The notes beneath the pieces are model-generated. The model had not been told where the DNA came from. It did no database searches and was given only the letters and a program-made list of their open reading frames with translations. The position numbers were made by a program, and so were the translations under genes. This document shows positions 7,573 to 14,566 of a DNA stretch of 26,047 bases, piece after piece (the stretch's first letter is position 1; each line of letters opens with the position of its first letter). Location: assembly GCF_052118625.1 (NCBI RefSeq), contig NZ_JBQKGW010000024.1, positions 1 through 26,047 on the forward strand, in the 5' to 3' direction. This DNA comes from Porcincola sp945869225 (GTDB taxonomy: Bacteria; Bacillota; Clostridia; Lachnospirales; Lachnospiraceae).

Positions 7573-7941
7573 TCAAAGTACTTCCGGAGCAAGAGATACA
7601 ATCTTCATGAATTTCTTATCACGAAGTTCTCTTGCGACAGGCCCGAAAATACGAGTCCCGGTCGGAGTACCATCGTCCTTGATAACAACACCCGCATTCT
7701 CATCGAAGCGGATATAAGAACCATCCTTGCGGCGTACACCCTTGACAGTGCGGACAACGACTGCTTTGACAACATCGCCCTTTTTCACAACGCCGCCTGG
7801 CGTTGCATCCTTAACCGCACAAACACATGTATCGCCGATGCCGGCATATCTCCTGGTTGAACCACCCATTACGCGGATCACAAGAAGTTCCTTGGCTCCG
7901 GTATTGTCCGCAACCTTCAGTCTAGTTTCCTGCTGTACCAT
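7573..7941 (-). CDS. rplN: 50S ribosomal protein L14
   Basis: The 122-residue protein is the full L14 length. It has the N-terminal VQQETRLKVADNTGAKEL and the signature GDVVKAVVVRTVKGVRRKDGSYIRFDENA. L14 lies at the subunit interface and is the docking site of RsfS. AGGAGG precedes the ATG. Confidence 0.97.
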   Translation of the reverse strand: MVQQETRLKVADNTGAKELLVIRVMGGSTRRYAGIGDTCVCAVKDATPGGVVKKGDVVKAVVVRTVKGVRRKDGSYIRFDENAGVVIKDDGTPTGTRIFGPVARELRDKKFMKIVSLAPEVL

Positions 7942-7958
7942 TCCACGAATCCTCCTGA

Positions 7959-8216
7959 TTATTTCGCTCTCTCAATGATCTTGACGAGTCTCCATCTCTT
8001 ATCCTTGGACAGCGGTCTGGTCTCCATGACACGGACGGTATCACCGATATTTGCCTCGTTGTTCTCATCATGAGCCTTCAGTTTGTAAGTTCTCTTGACA
8101 ATCTTTTTATACAGAGGATGTTTTACATGGTCCTCAACCGCAACAACGATCGTCTTATCCATCTTATTGCTGACGACGTGGCCTGTACGGGTCTTTCTAA
8201 GATTTCTCTCTTCCAC
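7959..8216 (-). CDS. rpsQ: 30S ribosomal protein S17
   Basis: The 85-residue OB-fold protein has GHVVSNKMDKTIVVAVEDHVKHPLY and the C-terminal IGDTVRVMETRPLSKDKRWRLV. S17 binds the 5' domain of 16S rRNA. It begins with GTG at 8216, preceded by AAAGGAG at suitable spacing. Confidence 0.96.
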   Translation of the reverse strand: MEERNLRKTRTGHVVSNKMDKTIVVAVEDHVKHPLYKKIVKRTYKLKAHDENNEANIGDTVRVMETRPLSKDKRWRLVKIIERAK

Positions 8217-8239
8217 GGATATCTCCTTTCAATGCACAG

Positions 8240-8443
8240 TTACTGTGCGCTTCCGGAAGCAAGAACCGTCTGGATTCTGGCAATGTTCTTGCGCACTTCT
8301 TTGATCCTGCTTGTGTTGTCCAGCTGATTTGTAGCGTTCTGGAATCTCAGGTTGAACAGTTCCTTCTTAGCAGCTACAAGTTCCTCGTTAAGCTCCTGAG
8401 CTGACTTGCCGCGCAGCTCCTCTACATACTTTTTACTCTTCAC
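8240..8443 (-). CDS. rpmC: 50S ribosomal protein L29
   Basis: The product is 67 residues and forms the helical hairpin typical of L29 (SAQELNEELVAAKKELFNLRFQ, then RIKEVRKNIARIQTVL). L29 lies at the polypeptide exit tunnel. An upstream ATG at 8512 would add residues unlike any L29 and run deep into rplP. A GTG at 8443 with a GGCGGTG-type ribosome binding site gives the normal length. It overlaps the end of rplP by 11 nt. Confidence 0.93.
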   Translation of the reverse strand: MKSKKYVEELRGKSAQELNEELVAAKKELFNLRFQNATNQLDNTSRIKEVRKNIARIQTVLASGSAQ

Positions 8444-8870
8444 TGTTATCACCGCCTTTGATACCTTCGCGCGTAATGATCTTGCACTTGCAGGGTAACT
8501 TATGCATTGCAAGGCGCAGCGCCTCTCTAGCTACTTCCTCAGATACCTCGCCCATCTCAAACAGAACACGTCCTGGCTTGACGACCGCCACCCAGTACTC
8601 AGCGGTTCCCTTTCCGGAACCCATTCGTGTCTCTGCCGGCTTTGCAGTAACAGGCTTGTCAGGGAAAATCTTGATCCATACTTTTCCGCCACGCTTGATA
8701 TAACGGGTCATAGCGACACGAGCTGCCTCAATCTGGATGGAATTGATCCAGCAGGGTTCTGTTGCAACCAGTCCATATTCACCGTAGGTAACCGTTGTTC
8801 CTCTGTTGCACTTTCCTGCCATGGAACCACGGAACTGTTTACGATGCTTTACTCTCTTCGGCATTAACAT
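8433..8870 (-). CDS. rplP: 50S ribosomal protein L16
   Basis: The 145-residue protein starts MLMPKRVKHRKQFRG and contains the conserved GTTVTYGEYGLVATEP and TRMGSGKGTAEYWVAVVKPG segments. L16 helps form the A-site tRNA elbow contact near the peptidyl transferase centre. Its ATG overlaps the rpsC stop by one base (TAATG). Confidence 0.97.
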   Translation of the reverse strand: MLMPKRVKHRKQFRGSMAGKCNRGTTVTYGEYGLVATEPCWINSIQIEAARVAMTRYIKRGGKVWIKIFPDKPVTAKPAETRMGSGKGTAEYWVAVVKPGRVLFEMGEVSEEVAREALRLAMHKLPCKCKIITREGIKGGDNSEE

Positions 8871-9523
8871 TATTTATCGCTCCCTTCTCTCTTAGACGGA
8901 AGTACCTCGCCTTTGTAGATCCAAACCTTTACGCCAAGCTTCCCGTAAGTTGTATGTGCCTCTGCAAAACCATAATCGATATCGGCACGGAGCGTCTGAA
9001 GCGGGATGGTTCCATCGGAATAGAACTCCTTGCGGGCAATTTCTGCGCCATTGAGACGGCCTGCAATTGCAGTCTTGATACCCTTGGCCCCAAACTTCAT
9101 GGTTCTCCCCATAGCGCCCTTCATCGCGCGTCTGTAGGAAATACGATTCTCAAGCTGCTGAGCAATGTTTTCAGCTACAAGCTGCGCATCAAGATCTGGT
9201 TTCTTAACTTCCTTGATATCAAGGACAACCTTCTTGTCGGTCAGCTTCGCAACCTCTGCCTTGGTCTTCTCGATCTCTGCTCCCTGCTTGCCAATCAGGA
9301 TTCCCGGCTTAGCTGTATAAATGGAAATCTTGACACGGTCAGAAGCACGTTCAATCTCGATTCTTGAAATTCCTGCGGAATACAGTTTCTTTTTCAGGAA
9401 GGTACGGATTGTATTGTCTTCCTTCAGGTTCTCAGAAAAGCTCTTCTTGTCAGCGTACCAGATTGAATTCCAGCCATCGATAACGCCGACTCTCATTCCA
9501 TGCGGGTTCACTTTCTGTCCCAT
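8870..9523 (-). CDS. rpsC: 30S ribosomal protein S3
   Basis: The 217-residue protein has the GQKVNPHGMRVG N-terminus, a type II KH domain (GILIGKQGAEIEKTKAEV) and the C-terminal domain ending YGKLGVKVWIYKGEVLP. S3 forms part of the mRNA entry tunnel. The rplV gene ends 10 nt upstream, and rplP follows with a one-base overlap. Confidence 0.97.
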   Translation of the reverse strand: MGQKVNPHGMRVGVIDGWNSIWYADKKSFSENLKEDNTIRTFLKKKLYSAGISRIEIERASDRVKISIYTAKPGILIGKQGAEIEKTKAEVAKLTDKKVVLDIKEVKKPDLDAQLVAENIAQQLENRISYRRAMKGAMGRTMKFGAKGIKTAIAGRLNGAEIARKEFYSDGTIPLQTLRADIDYGFAEAHTTYGKLGVKVWIYKGEVLPSKREGSDK

Positions 9524-9533
9524 GATATCCTCC

Positions 9534-9920
9534 TTATTTCTCGTTCAGAACGATGGTGATGTGGCTCATTCTCTTCAGAATGCGGTATGCCCTTCCCTGA
9601 GCTCTCGGCTGGATTCTCTTCATAATCGGGCCTCTGTTCGCATAGCACTCATCCACATAGAGGTTATCACGTGACATGCCTTTATTGTTCTCGGCATTCG
9701 CGATCGCGGATTTCAGAAGCTTTGCAATCACTTCAGATGCATATCTTGGGTTGTATGTGACAATCGCAAGTGCCGTATTTACATCCTTGCCTCTGATCGC
9801 ATCAAGCACGAAGCAAGCCTTCTGTACTGGAACTCTTGCATATGAAAGTTTTGCTGAAGGTCTCTCATCCCTCCTGGCGTTTCTCTCTCTCTTTACCTGA
9901 GATCTATGTCCCTTAGCCAT
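9534..9920 (-). CDS. rplV: 50S ribosomal protein L22
   Basis: The 128-residue protein has the L22 core (AKLSYARVPVQKACFVLDAIRG) and the tunnel-lining beta hairpin ending GPIMKRIQPRAQGRAYRILKR. L22 contacts all 23S domains and narrows the exit tunnel. AAAGGAG precedes the ATG. The 125-nt spacer upstream, after rpsS, is unusually long for this cluster and is structured. Confidence 0.97.
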   Translation of the reverse strand: MAKGHRSQVKRERNARRDERPSAKLSYARVPVQKACFVLDAIRGKDVNTALAIVTYNPRYASEVIAKLLKSAIANAENNKGMSRDNLYVDECYANRGPIMKRIQPRAQGRAYRILKRMSHITIVLNEK

Positions 9921-9968
9921 AGATGTACTCCTTTCGTGAACTCACACTGCCTTCCTATGAGGTCTCCC

Positions 9969-10025
9969 TCAGGCCCATCCGGCAGTGCGCAGCGCCCTCC
10001 TCGGGCGAACTTACCCTGGGCCTGA
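9969..10025 (-). other. Structured RNA element in the rpsS-rplV spacer
   Basis: The outer arms TCAGGCCCA (9969-9977) and TGGGCCTGA (10017-10025) pair perfectly over 9 bp. Inside is a second stem, CGCCC (9993-9997) with GGGCG (10003-10007), and more GC-rich sequence able to pair. The element fills the middle of a 125-nt non-coding gap in an otherwise tightly packed cluster. No T-tract follows. It may be a processing site or a cis-regulatory r-protein binding site; neither is proven. Confidence 0.55.
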
Positions 10026-10045
10026 CAATGATTCTTCCTACGCTG

Positions 10046-10324
10046 TTATCTTACGGAGCTGGAGCTCTCCGACTTGTGTCCTCTGTAGGTTCTGGTTGCG
10101 ACGAACTCACCGAGCTTGTGTCCGACCATGTCTTCGGTGATATACACCGGTACATGTCTTCTCCCATCGTGGACGGCAATCGTAAGCCCAACCATAGACG
10201 GGAAAATTGTGCTGCGCCGGGACCAGGTCTTGATGACTGACTTCTCGCCGGATGCGTTCATCGTATCAACCTTCTTCAGAAGGCTTGCATCAGCAAACGG
10301 TCCTTTTTTAAGTGAACGAGCCAT
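10046..10324 (-). CDS. rpsS: 30S ribosomal protein S19
   Basis: The 92-residue protein has the conserved SLKKGPFADASLLKKVD, the TWSRRSTIFPSMVGLTIAVHDGR segment and the GEFVATRTYRGH C-terminus. S19 lies in the 30S head with S13. AGGAGG precedes the ATG. It follows rplB by 26 nt. Confidence 0.97.
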   Translation of the reverse strand: MARSLKKGPFADASLLKKVDTMNASGEKSVIKTWSRRSTIFPSMVGLTIAVHDGRRHVPVYITEDMVGHKLGEFVATRTYRGHKSESSSSVR

Positions 10325-10350
10325 TCTTATCCTCCTATATCACGCTGCAA

Positions 10351-11193
10351 TCAGCTGATTGCCTTTCCGTTTCTTCTTCTCACGATCATCTTGTTGGAAG
10401 CCTTCTTGTGCTTTCTGGTCTTCAGGCCAAGAGCCGGCTTGCCCCAAGGTGTGCATGGTCCCGGACGTCCGACAGGTGCCTTTCCTTCTCCACCTCCATG
10501 TGGATGGTCGTTCGGGTTCATAACGGATCCACGGACAGTAGGTCTGATGCCCATATGGCGGATTCTTCCAGCCTTCCCGTAATTGATCAGGTTATGTTCG
10601 ATATTTCCAACAATGCCGATTGTGGCTCTGCACTCCGGCGAAACCATTCTCATCTCTCCGGACGGAAGGCGGAGCGTAACATACTTTCCTTCCTTCGCCA
10701 TCAGCTGTGCACCGTTGCCGGCCGATCTTGCCATCTGCCCGCCATGATGCGGATTCAGCTCAATATTGTGAACCATCGTACCGACTGGGATCATCGAAAG
10801 CGGCAGACAGTTTCCTGTACGAATTTCAGCCTTCGGGCCATTCATAACAGTCTGTCCAACCTTCAGTCCGTCCGGTGCAAGAATGTAAGACTTCGTACCA
10901 TCGGTATAGCAGATCAGTGCAATGTTTGCTGTTCTGTTCGGATCGTATTCAATTCCGATCACCTTCGCCGGAATATCATCCTTGTATCTCTTGAAGTCAA
11001 CGACTCTGTATTTTTTTCTGTTACCGCCGCCTCTGTGGCGAACCGTAATTTTACCCTGGTTGTTGCGCCCTGCGTTCTTGTTCAGGGAAATCAGGAGCGA
11101 CTTTTCCGGTTTCTGCTTTGTGATCTCACTTTTGTCAGATCCGGTCATGTTTCTTCTGGATGGTGTATATGGCTTGTAAGTCTTAATACCCAT
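10351..11193 (-). CDS. rplB: 50S ribosomal protein L2
   Basis: The 280-residue protein starts GIKTYKPYTPSRRNMT and has the peptidyl-transferase-region motif MNPNDHPHGGGEG, whose histidine is functionally important, followed by the basic C-terminal tail. L2 is needed for subunit association and peptidyl transferase activity. The 78-nt gap from rplW holds a short GC-rich hairpin. Confidence 0.97.
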   Translation of the reverse strand: MGIKTYKPYTPSRRNMTGSDKSEITKQKPEKSLLISLNKNAGRNNQGKITVRHRGGGNRKKYRVVDFKRYKDDIPAKVIGIEYDPNRTANIALICYTDGTKSYILAPDGLKVGQTVMNGPKAEIRTGNCLPLSMIPVGTMVHNIELNPHHGGQMARSAGNGAQLMAKEGKYVTLRLPSGEMRMVSPECRATIGIVGNIEHNLINYGKAGRIRHMGIRPTVRGSVMNPNDHPHGGGEGKAPVGRPGPCTPWGKPALGLKTRKHKKASNKMIVRRRNGKAIS

Positions 11194-11219
11194 GACTTCA
11201 ATCTCCTCTCAATCAATCA

Positions 11220-11240
11220 GGCCGGATTATCGCGCCGGCC
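11220..11240 (-). other. Short GC-rich hairpin in the rplW-rplB spacer
   Basis: GGCCGG (11220-11225) pairs with CCGGCC (11235-11240) around a 9-nt loop, with possible extension by the flanking CAG and CTG. It has no T-tract and lies just upstream of the rplB ribosome binding region. It is probably a local mRNA structure. Confidence 0.4.
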
Positions 11241-11271
11241 CTGCGCATAAGTCTTCTTGGTATCCTCAGGA

Positions 11272-11577
11272 TCAGAGTCCCTCGAAGATCGTGATGTCCT
11301 TGCTGTCCTCAGTCAATGTGACAATGGCCTTCTTTGTCTTAGCGGTCTTGCCATATGCCTGAGCCATTGACTGGCGCTTATTCTTTGCCTGAATATTCAA
11401 GGTGTTGACCTTGGCGACCTTTACATCATCGAACATCTTCTCGACGGCTTCCTTGATCTGGGACTTGTTCGCCTCCGGGTTCACAAGGAAGGTGTACTTC
11501 TTGTCTCCCATAGCAGCCATGCTCTTCTCGGTTACTACCGGCCTAAGGATTACGTCATAATATTTGATATCAGCCAT
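11272..11577 (-). CDS. rplW: 50S ribosomal protein L23
   Basis: The 101-residue protein has YYDVILRPVVTEKSM at the N-terminus, KYTFLVNPEANKSQIKEAVE, and the loop VNTLNIQAKNKR that reaches the exit tunnel. L23 is the docking site for trigger factor and SRP. Its ATG overlaps the rplD stop by one base (TAATG). Confidence 0.97.
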   Translation of the reverse strand: MADIKYYDVILRPVVTEKSMAAMGDKKYTFLVNPEANKSQIKEAVEKMFDDVKVAKVNTLNIQAKNKRQSMAQAYGKTAKTKKAIVTLTEDSKDITIFEGL

Positions 11578-12197
11578 TATGCGTATACCTCCTCAATCTT
11601 CTTGACAGCATCTCTCGTGACGACGACATTGCCGTACTTCAAGATGTCATAGACGTTGATGGTATTTGTCAGAGCGGTCTTTACGCCAGCAAGATTTCTT
11701 GCGGAAAGAATCACATTCTGATCATTCTCGTTCAGGATTACAAGCGCTCCCTCAACCTTCAGGCTGTCGAGCACATTCTTCATATCCTTTGTCTTGATCT
11801 CCCCAAGCTTCAGCTCATCGAGCACATAAAGCTTGTTTTCCTGAACACGGGAGGTCAGAACGCTCTTCAGAGCAGCTCTCTTCTCCTTCTTGTTCATGGA
11901 GATGGTATAATCACGCGGAACCGGGGCAAACACAACGCCGCCGCCCGTGAACTGCGGAGCTCTCGTTGAACCCTGTCTTGCATGACCTGTGCCCTTCTGT
12001 CTGTACGGCTTTCTTCCACCGCCAGATACCTCCGAGCGGGTCTTGGCCTTCTGAGTTCCCTGTCTGTTTGCAGCAAGCTGCTGCTTGACAGCCAGGTGTA
12101 CCAGATGCTCATTCACTTCAACGCCGAACACTGCATCGGAAAGTTCGATGGTGTCGACCTGTTTGCCTTCCATATTGTAAACTGATACGTTAGCCAC
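11577..12197 (-). CDS. rplD: 50S ribosomal protein L4
   Basis: The 206-residue protein has the tunnel-loop sequence (KTRSEVSGGGRKPYRQKGTG, then HARQGSTRAPQFTGGGVVF) and the globular C-domain. L4 lines the exit tunnel next to L22. In E. coli it represses the S10 operon. A structured leader exists here, but no L4 link can be read from the sequence. Confidence 0.97.
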   Translation of the reverse strand: MANVSVYNMEGKQVDTIELSDAVFGVEVNEHLVHLAVKQQLAANRQGTQKAKTRSEVSGGGRKPYRQKGTGHARQGSTRAPQFTGGGVVFAPVPRDYTISMNKKEKRAALKSVLTSRVQENKLYVLDELKLGEIKTKDMKNVLDSLKVEGALVILNENDQNVILSARNLAGVKTALTNTINVYDILKYGNVVVTRDAVKKIEEVYA

Positions 12198-12228
12198 AGT
12201 GATATCCTCCTTTCTGTATCGGTCCTGA

Positions 12229-12867
12229 TCACTTCAGATCAGTCTTTGTCGTCTCCTTCAGCGTGACGAGCGACTTCTTCGGTCCCGGAACCGCTCCCTT
12301 GACAAGGATCAGGTTGTTCTCCGGATCGACCTTCACAACAACGAGGTTCTGGACTGTGACCTGGTCAACACCCATGCGGCCCGGCATTCCTTTACCAGGG
12401 TATACACGGCTCGGATCGGAAGATGTGCCGTTGGAACCAGCATGGCGATGATACTTGGAACCATGCTTCATCGGTCCTCTGTGGTTTCCGCACTTCTTAA
12501 TGGAACCCTGGAACCCATGTCCCTTTGATACGGCCGTTGCATCGACATGATCGCCTTCCGCAAAAATATCAGCCTTAATCTCATCCTTTACATTGTAAGA
12601 GTCTGCCTTCTCAAAGCGGAACTCTCTCAGGTACTTCTTCGGGTCTACGCCCGCTTTCTCGAAGGCACCTTTCTGCGGCTTCTTGACAAGTTTTTCCTTC
12701 TTGTCCGCAAAGGCAACCTGAACAGCTGAATAGCCGTCATTCTCGGTTGTCTTGATCTGTGTCACGACACACGGTCCCGCCTGAAGAACGGTTACCGGAA
12801 CAAGGCTTCCGTCTTCGTTGAAGATCTGCGTCATACCTACCTTTGTAGCTAAGATAGCTTTCTTCAT
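12229..12867 (-). CDS. rplC: 50S ribosomal protein L3
   Basis: The 212-residue protein begins KKAILATKVGMTQIFNEDG and has the conserved loop KGHGFQGSIKKC, then HRGPMKHGSKYHRHAGS, ending near GRMGVDQVTVQNLVVV. L3 initiates 50S assembly and its loop reaches the peptidyl transferase centre. Compared with proteobacterial L3 the globular part has the usual Firmicutes length. Confidence 0.97.
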   Translation of the reverse strand: MKKAILATKVGMTQIFNEDGSLVPVTVLQAGPCVVTQIKTTENDGYSAVQVAFADKKEKLVKKPQKGAFEKAGVDPKKYLREFRFEKADSYNVKDEIKADIFAEGDHVDATAVSKGHGFQGSIKKCGNHRGPMKHGSKYHRHAGSNGTSSDPSRVYPGKGMPGRMGVDQVTVQNLVVVKVDPENNLILVKGAVPGPKKSLVTLKETTKTDLK

Positions 12868-12892
12868 GTTTTACCTCCTGTCAGCTACAGCG

Positions 12893-12938
12893 GATCGCTT
12901 TCGCGATCATCCTAGGAAAGATGCTGATTTATGCATCT
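12893..12938 (-). other. Two small hairpins in the rpsJ-rplC spacer
   Basis: GATCGC (12893-12898) pairs with GCGATC (12903-12908); on the transcript the loop is GAAA, a stable GNRA tetraloop. A second pairing, AGATGC (12919-12924) with GCATCT (12933-12938), lies beside it. The 89-nt gap has no ORF. The hairpins are probably local mRNA structure. Confidence 0.4.
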
Positions 12939-12956
12939 CCTGCCGGGATTTGAACA

Positions 12957-13274
12957 TCAGTTGTTCTTCATCTTGATATCAATATAAACGCCAGCCGGCA
13001 TCTCAAGTCTGGAAAGAGAATCCACCGTCTTCTGTGTCGGGCTGGTGATATCAATCAATCTCTTGTGCGTTCTCTGCTCAAACTGTTCTCTGGAGTCCTT
13101 GTACTTGTGGACTGCGCGAAGAATCGTCACAACTTCCTTCTTTGTCGGAAGCGGGACCGGTCCGCTGACCTGAGCGCCCGTCTTCTTGACAGTCTCGATG
13201 ATCTTGCCGGCCGACTGGTCAACCAGCTGATGGTCATAAGCTTTGAGTGTGATACGCATTACCTGTTTTGCCAT
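12957..13274 (-). CDS. rpsJ: 30S ribosomal protein S10 (NusE)
   Basis: The 105-residue protein has the signature QVMRITLKAYDHQLVDQSA, PVPLPTKKEVVTILRAVHKYKDSREQFEQR and the conserved end LEMPAGVYIDIKM. S10 sits in the 30S head and, as NusE, also joins antitermination complexes. It is the first gene of the cluster, with AGGAGG ahead of the ATG and a long leader upstream. Confidence 0.97.
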   Translation of the reverse strand: MAKQVMRITLKAYDHQLVDQSAGKIIETVKKTGAQVSGPVPLPTKKEVVTILRAVHKYKDSREQFEQRTHKRLIDITSPTQKTVDSLSRLEMPAGVYIDIKMKNN

Positions 13275-13335
13275 AAAAAAAGTCGCCTCCTATTTCGCAC
13301 TTTTTCTGCAGGACCTACGTCCTTACGTTTGAAGT

Positions 13336-13474
13336 ACGACAAGCGGTGACTGTACACGCTTCCGGGCGTTTCCATCTCCCGGCCAGACAAAAAAGCCTTT
13401 TCAGGCTTTCTGACAGACGGGAACAACCCGTTGTTTCCGCATTCACGGACCTACTCTGTACAGTGACTTGTCGT
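13336..13474 (-). promoter_or_regulatory. Structured leader RNA of the S10 operon
   Basis: On the transcript, ACGACAAG and ACTGTACA (13474-13457) pair with TGTACAGT and CTTGTCGT (13356-13336). The result is a 16-bp closing helix with a small asymmetric internal loop. It encloses about 100 nt holding an attenuator-like hairpin and CCGGG/CCCGG (about 13366-13382). Long-range pairing of this kind in front of rpsJ suggests an r-protein-responsive leader. The ligand is unknown. S10-operon leader candidates have been proposed computationally in bacteria, but I cannot tell whether this is one of them. Confidence 0.6.
13389..13409 (-). terminator. Attenuator-like terminator inside the S10 leader
   Basis: AAAGCC pairs with GGCTTT (13392-13397 with 13404-13409) and the run of six T on the transcript (13394-13389) follows directly. 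It lies about 150 nt after the predicted start site and 115 nt before rpsJ. A terminator in the path of the whole S10-spc transcript implies conditional readthrough. The 6-bp stem is short, so efficiency may be modest. Confidence 0.55.
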
Positions 13475-13565
13475 CAGTCTGAAAACTTGACATTCGCTCC
13501 ACGGAAAACCTGCGGAATCCCGCAGCAACCTCACGCTTCAACGCTATCAAGGTCACAACAGTTGA

Positions 13566-13594
13566 ATTATATAAGAACACCCTTCTTTGTGCAA
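13566..13594 (-). promoter_or_regulatory. Sigma-A promoter of the S10-spc cluster
   Basis: On the minus strand, TTGCAC (13589-13594) is followed by a 17-bp spacer and TATAAT (13566-13571). The expected start is near 13559, giving a leader of about 285 nt before rpsJ. The AT-rich stretch just upstream (13597-13640) may add activity. Confidence 0.8.
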
Positions 13595-13677
13595 GTTTTA
13601 TTTATCTGCCCTTGTAAAAAATATGTACTTTTTTTAATACATATCCGGGCAACTGTCCGATGAACCGTTCTGTTTCG

Positions 13678-13708
13678 ATCTGCGCACATTCTTACGCGCA
13701 GATTTTTT
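13678..13708 (+). terminator. Plus-strand intrinsic terminator with no visible gene
   Basis: ATCTGCGC (13678-13685) pairs with GCGCAGAT (13696-13703) and is followed by six T on the plus strand (13703-13708). On the minus strand the hairpin is preceded by A and followed by no T-tract, so it works in the plus direction only. No plus-strand gene precedes it. It may end a short unannotated transcript or block antisense transcription into trpA. Confidence 0.55.
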
Positions 13709-13710
13709 CC

Positions 13711-13740
13711 AAAGGAGCCCGTCTGCTGTGCGGGCCCTTT
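13711..13740 (-). terminator. Probable trp operon terminator hairpin
   Basis: The arms at 13711-13721 and 13731-13740 pair over 10 bp with one bulged base. The hairpin lies about 46 nt after the trpA stop. On the minus strand the 3' arm ends in CTCCTTT with no longer T-tract, so termination may be incomplete and some trp transcripts could reach the S10 leader. Confidence 0.5.
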
Positions 13741-13786
13741 ACCTTTTCATTCTCTGCCCTTCCACCTTTCCTGCCGTGCTTCACTT

Positions 13787-14566
13787 TTAAAGTGCGTGCA
13801 CGGCTTCGGCCATCTGCCGAACATATTCCCTCACCGGTTCTTCCGCTTCCCTCCCGTATTCCGCAATCAATCTGACGATGGCAGACCCCACAATTGCTCC
13901 ATCTGCAATGGCTGCCATATCCGATGCCTGCCTCGGCGTGCTGATTCCGAACCCGATGGCTGCCGGAAGGGCTGTGACCTCACGGATCTGCTCGACAATC
14001 GTCTTCAGATCCGTTGTAATCTTCTGTCTGACCCCCGTGACGCCCATGGATGAAACAACATACAGAAAGCCTTCCGCATTGGAGGCAATTCTCTGAATAC
14101 GCTCTCTGGAAGTCGGAGCGATCATAGAAACAATCGCAACCTGATGTTCAGCCGCAATCCCGGCACATTCATCTTTCTCTTCATATGGCAGATCCGGAAT
14201 GATTATACCGCTGATTCCCACCTCTGCGCAGCGGGTAAAAAAGCGCTCATAGCCATAATAAAAGACGATGTTCAGGTATGTCATAAAAACAAGCGGGATA
14301 TCTGTCTTCTTTCTCAGGCTTTTCACCATCTCAAATACTTTGTCAGTGGTTGTCCCGCTTCTGAGGGCTCTGATATCTGCTTCCTGGATAACGACTCCCT
14401 CCGCGATCGGGTCAGAGAACGGAATCCCGATTTCAATCAGATCCGCGCCGGCTTCTGCCATCGCAAGAATAAAGCGCTCTGTTGAAGCAAGGTCCGGATC
14501 ACCCGCAGTTATAAATGGAATGAACGCTTTTCCATTACCGAATGCATCTCTTATTCCCTTACTCAT
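13787..14566 (-). CDS. trpA: Tryptophan synthase alpha subunit
   Basis: This 259-residue TIM barrel cleaves indole-3-glycerol phosphate to indole and glyceraldehyde 3-phosphate and channels indole to TrpB. The catalytic glutamate is E45 (IEIGIPFSDP). The position of the second catalytic acid, Asp60 in E. coli, is glutamate here: E56 in PIAEGVV. The normally conserved proline two residues later is valine. The phosphate-binding segments (IGFGIS and VGSAIV) are present. It overlaps trpB by 8 nt. Confidence 0.95.
   Translation of the reverse strand: MSKGIRDAFGNGKAFIPFITAGDPDLASTERFILAMAEAGADLIEIGIPFSDPIAEGVVIQEADIRALRSGTTTDKVFEMVKSLRKKTDIPLVFMTYLNIVFYYGYERFFTRCAEVGISGIIIPDLPYEEKDECAGIAAEHQVAIVSMIAPTSRERIQRIASNAEGFLYVVSSMGVTGVRQKITTDLKTIVEQIREVTALPAAIGFGISTPRQASDMAAIADGAIVGSAIVRLIAEYGREAEEPVREYVRQMAEAVHAL

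Noticed and set aside
8444..8512. N-terminal extension of rpmC from an upstream ATG
   Set aside because: The added residues overlap rplP and do not resemble L29; a GTG with a ribosome binding site gives the usual length.
10312..11250. 312-aa plus-strand ORF
   Set aside because: Antisense to rplB, which is clearly coding; composition fits a shadow frame.
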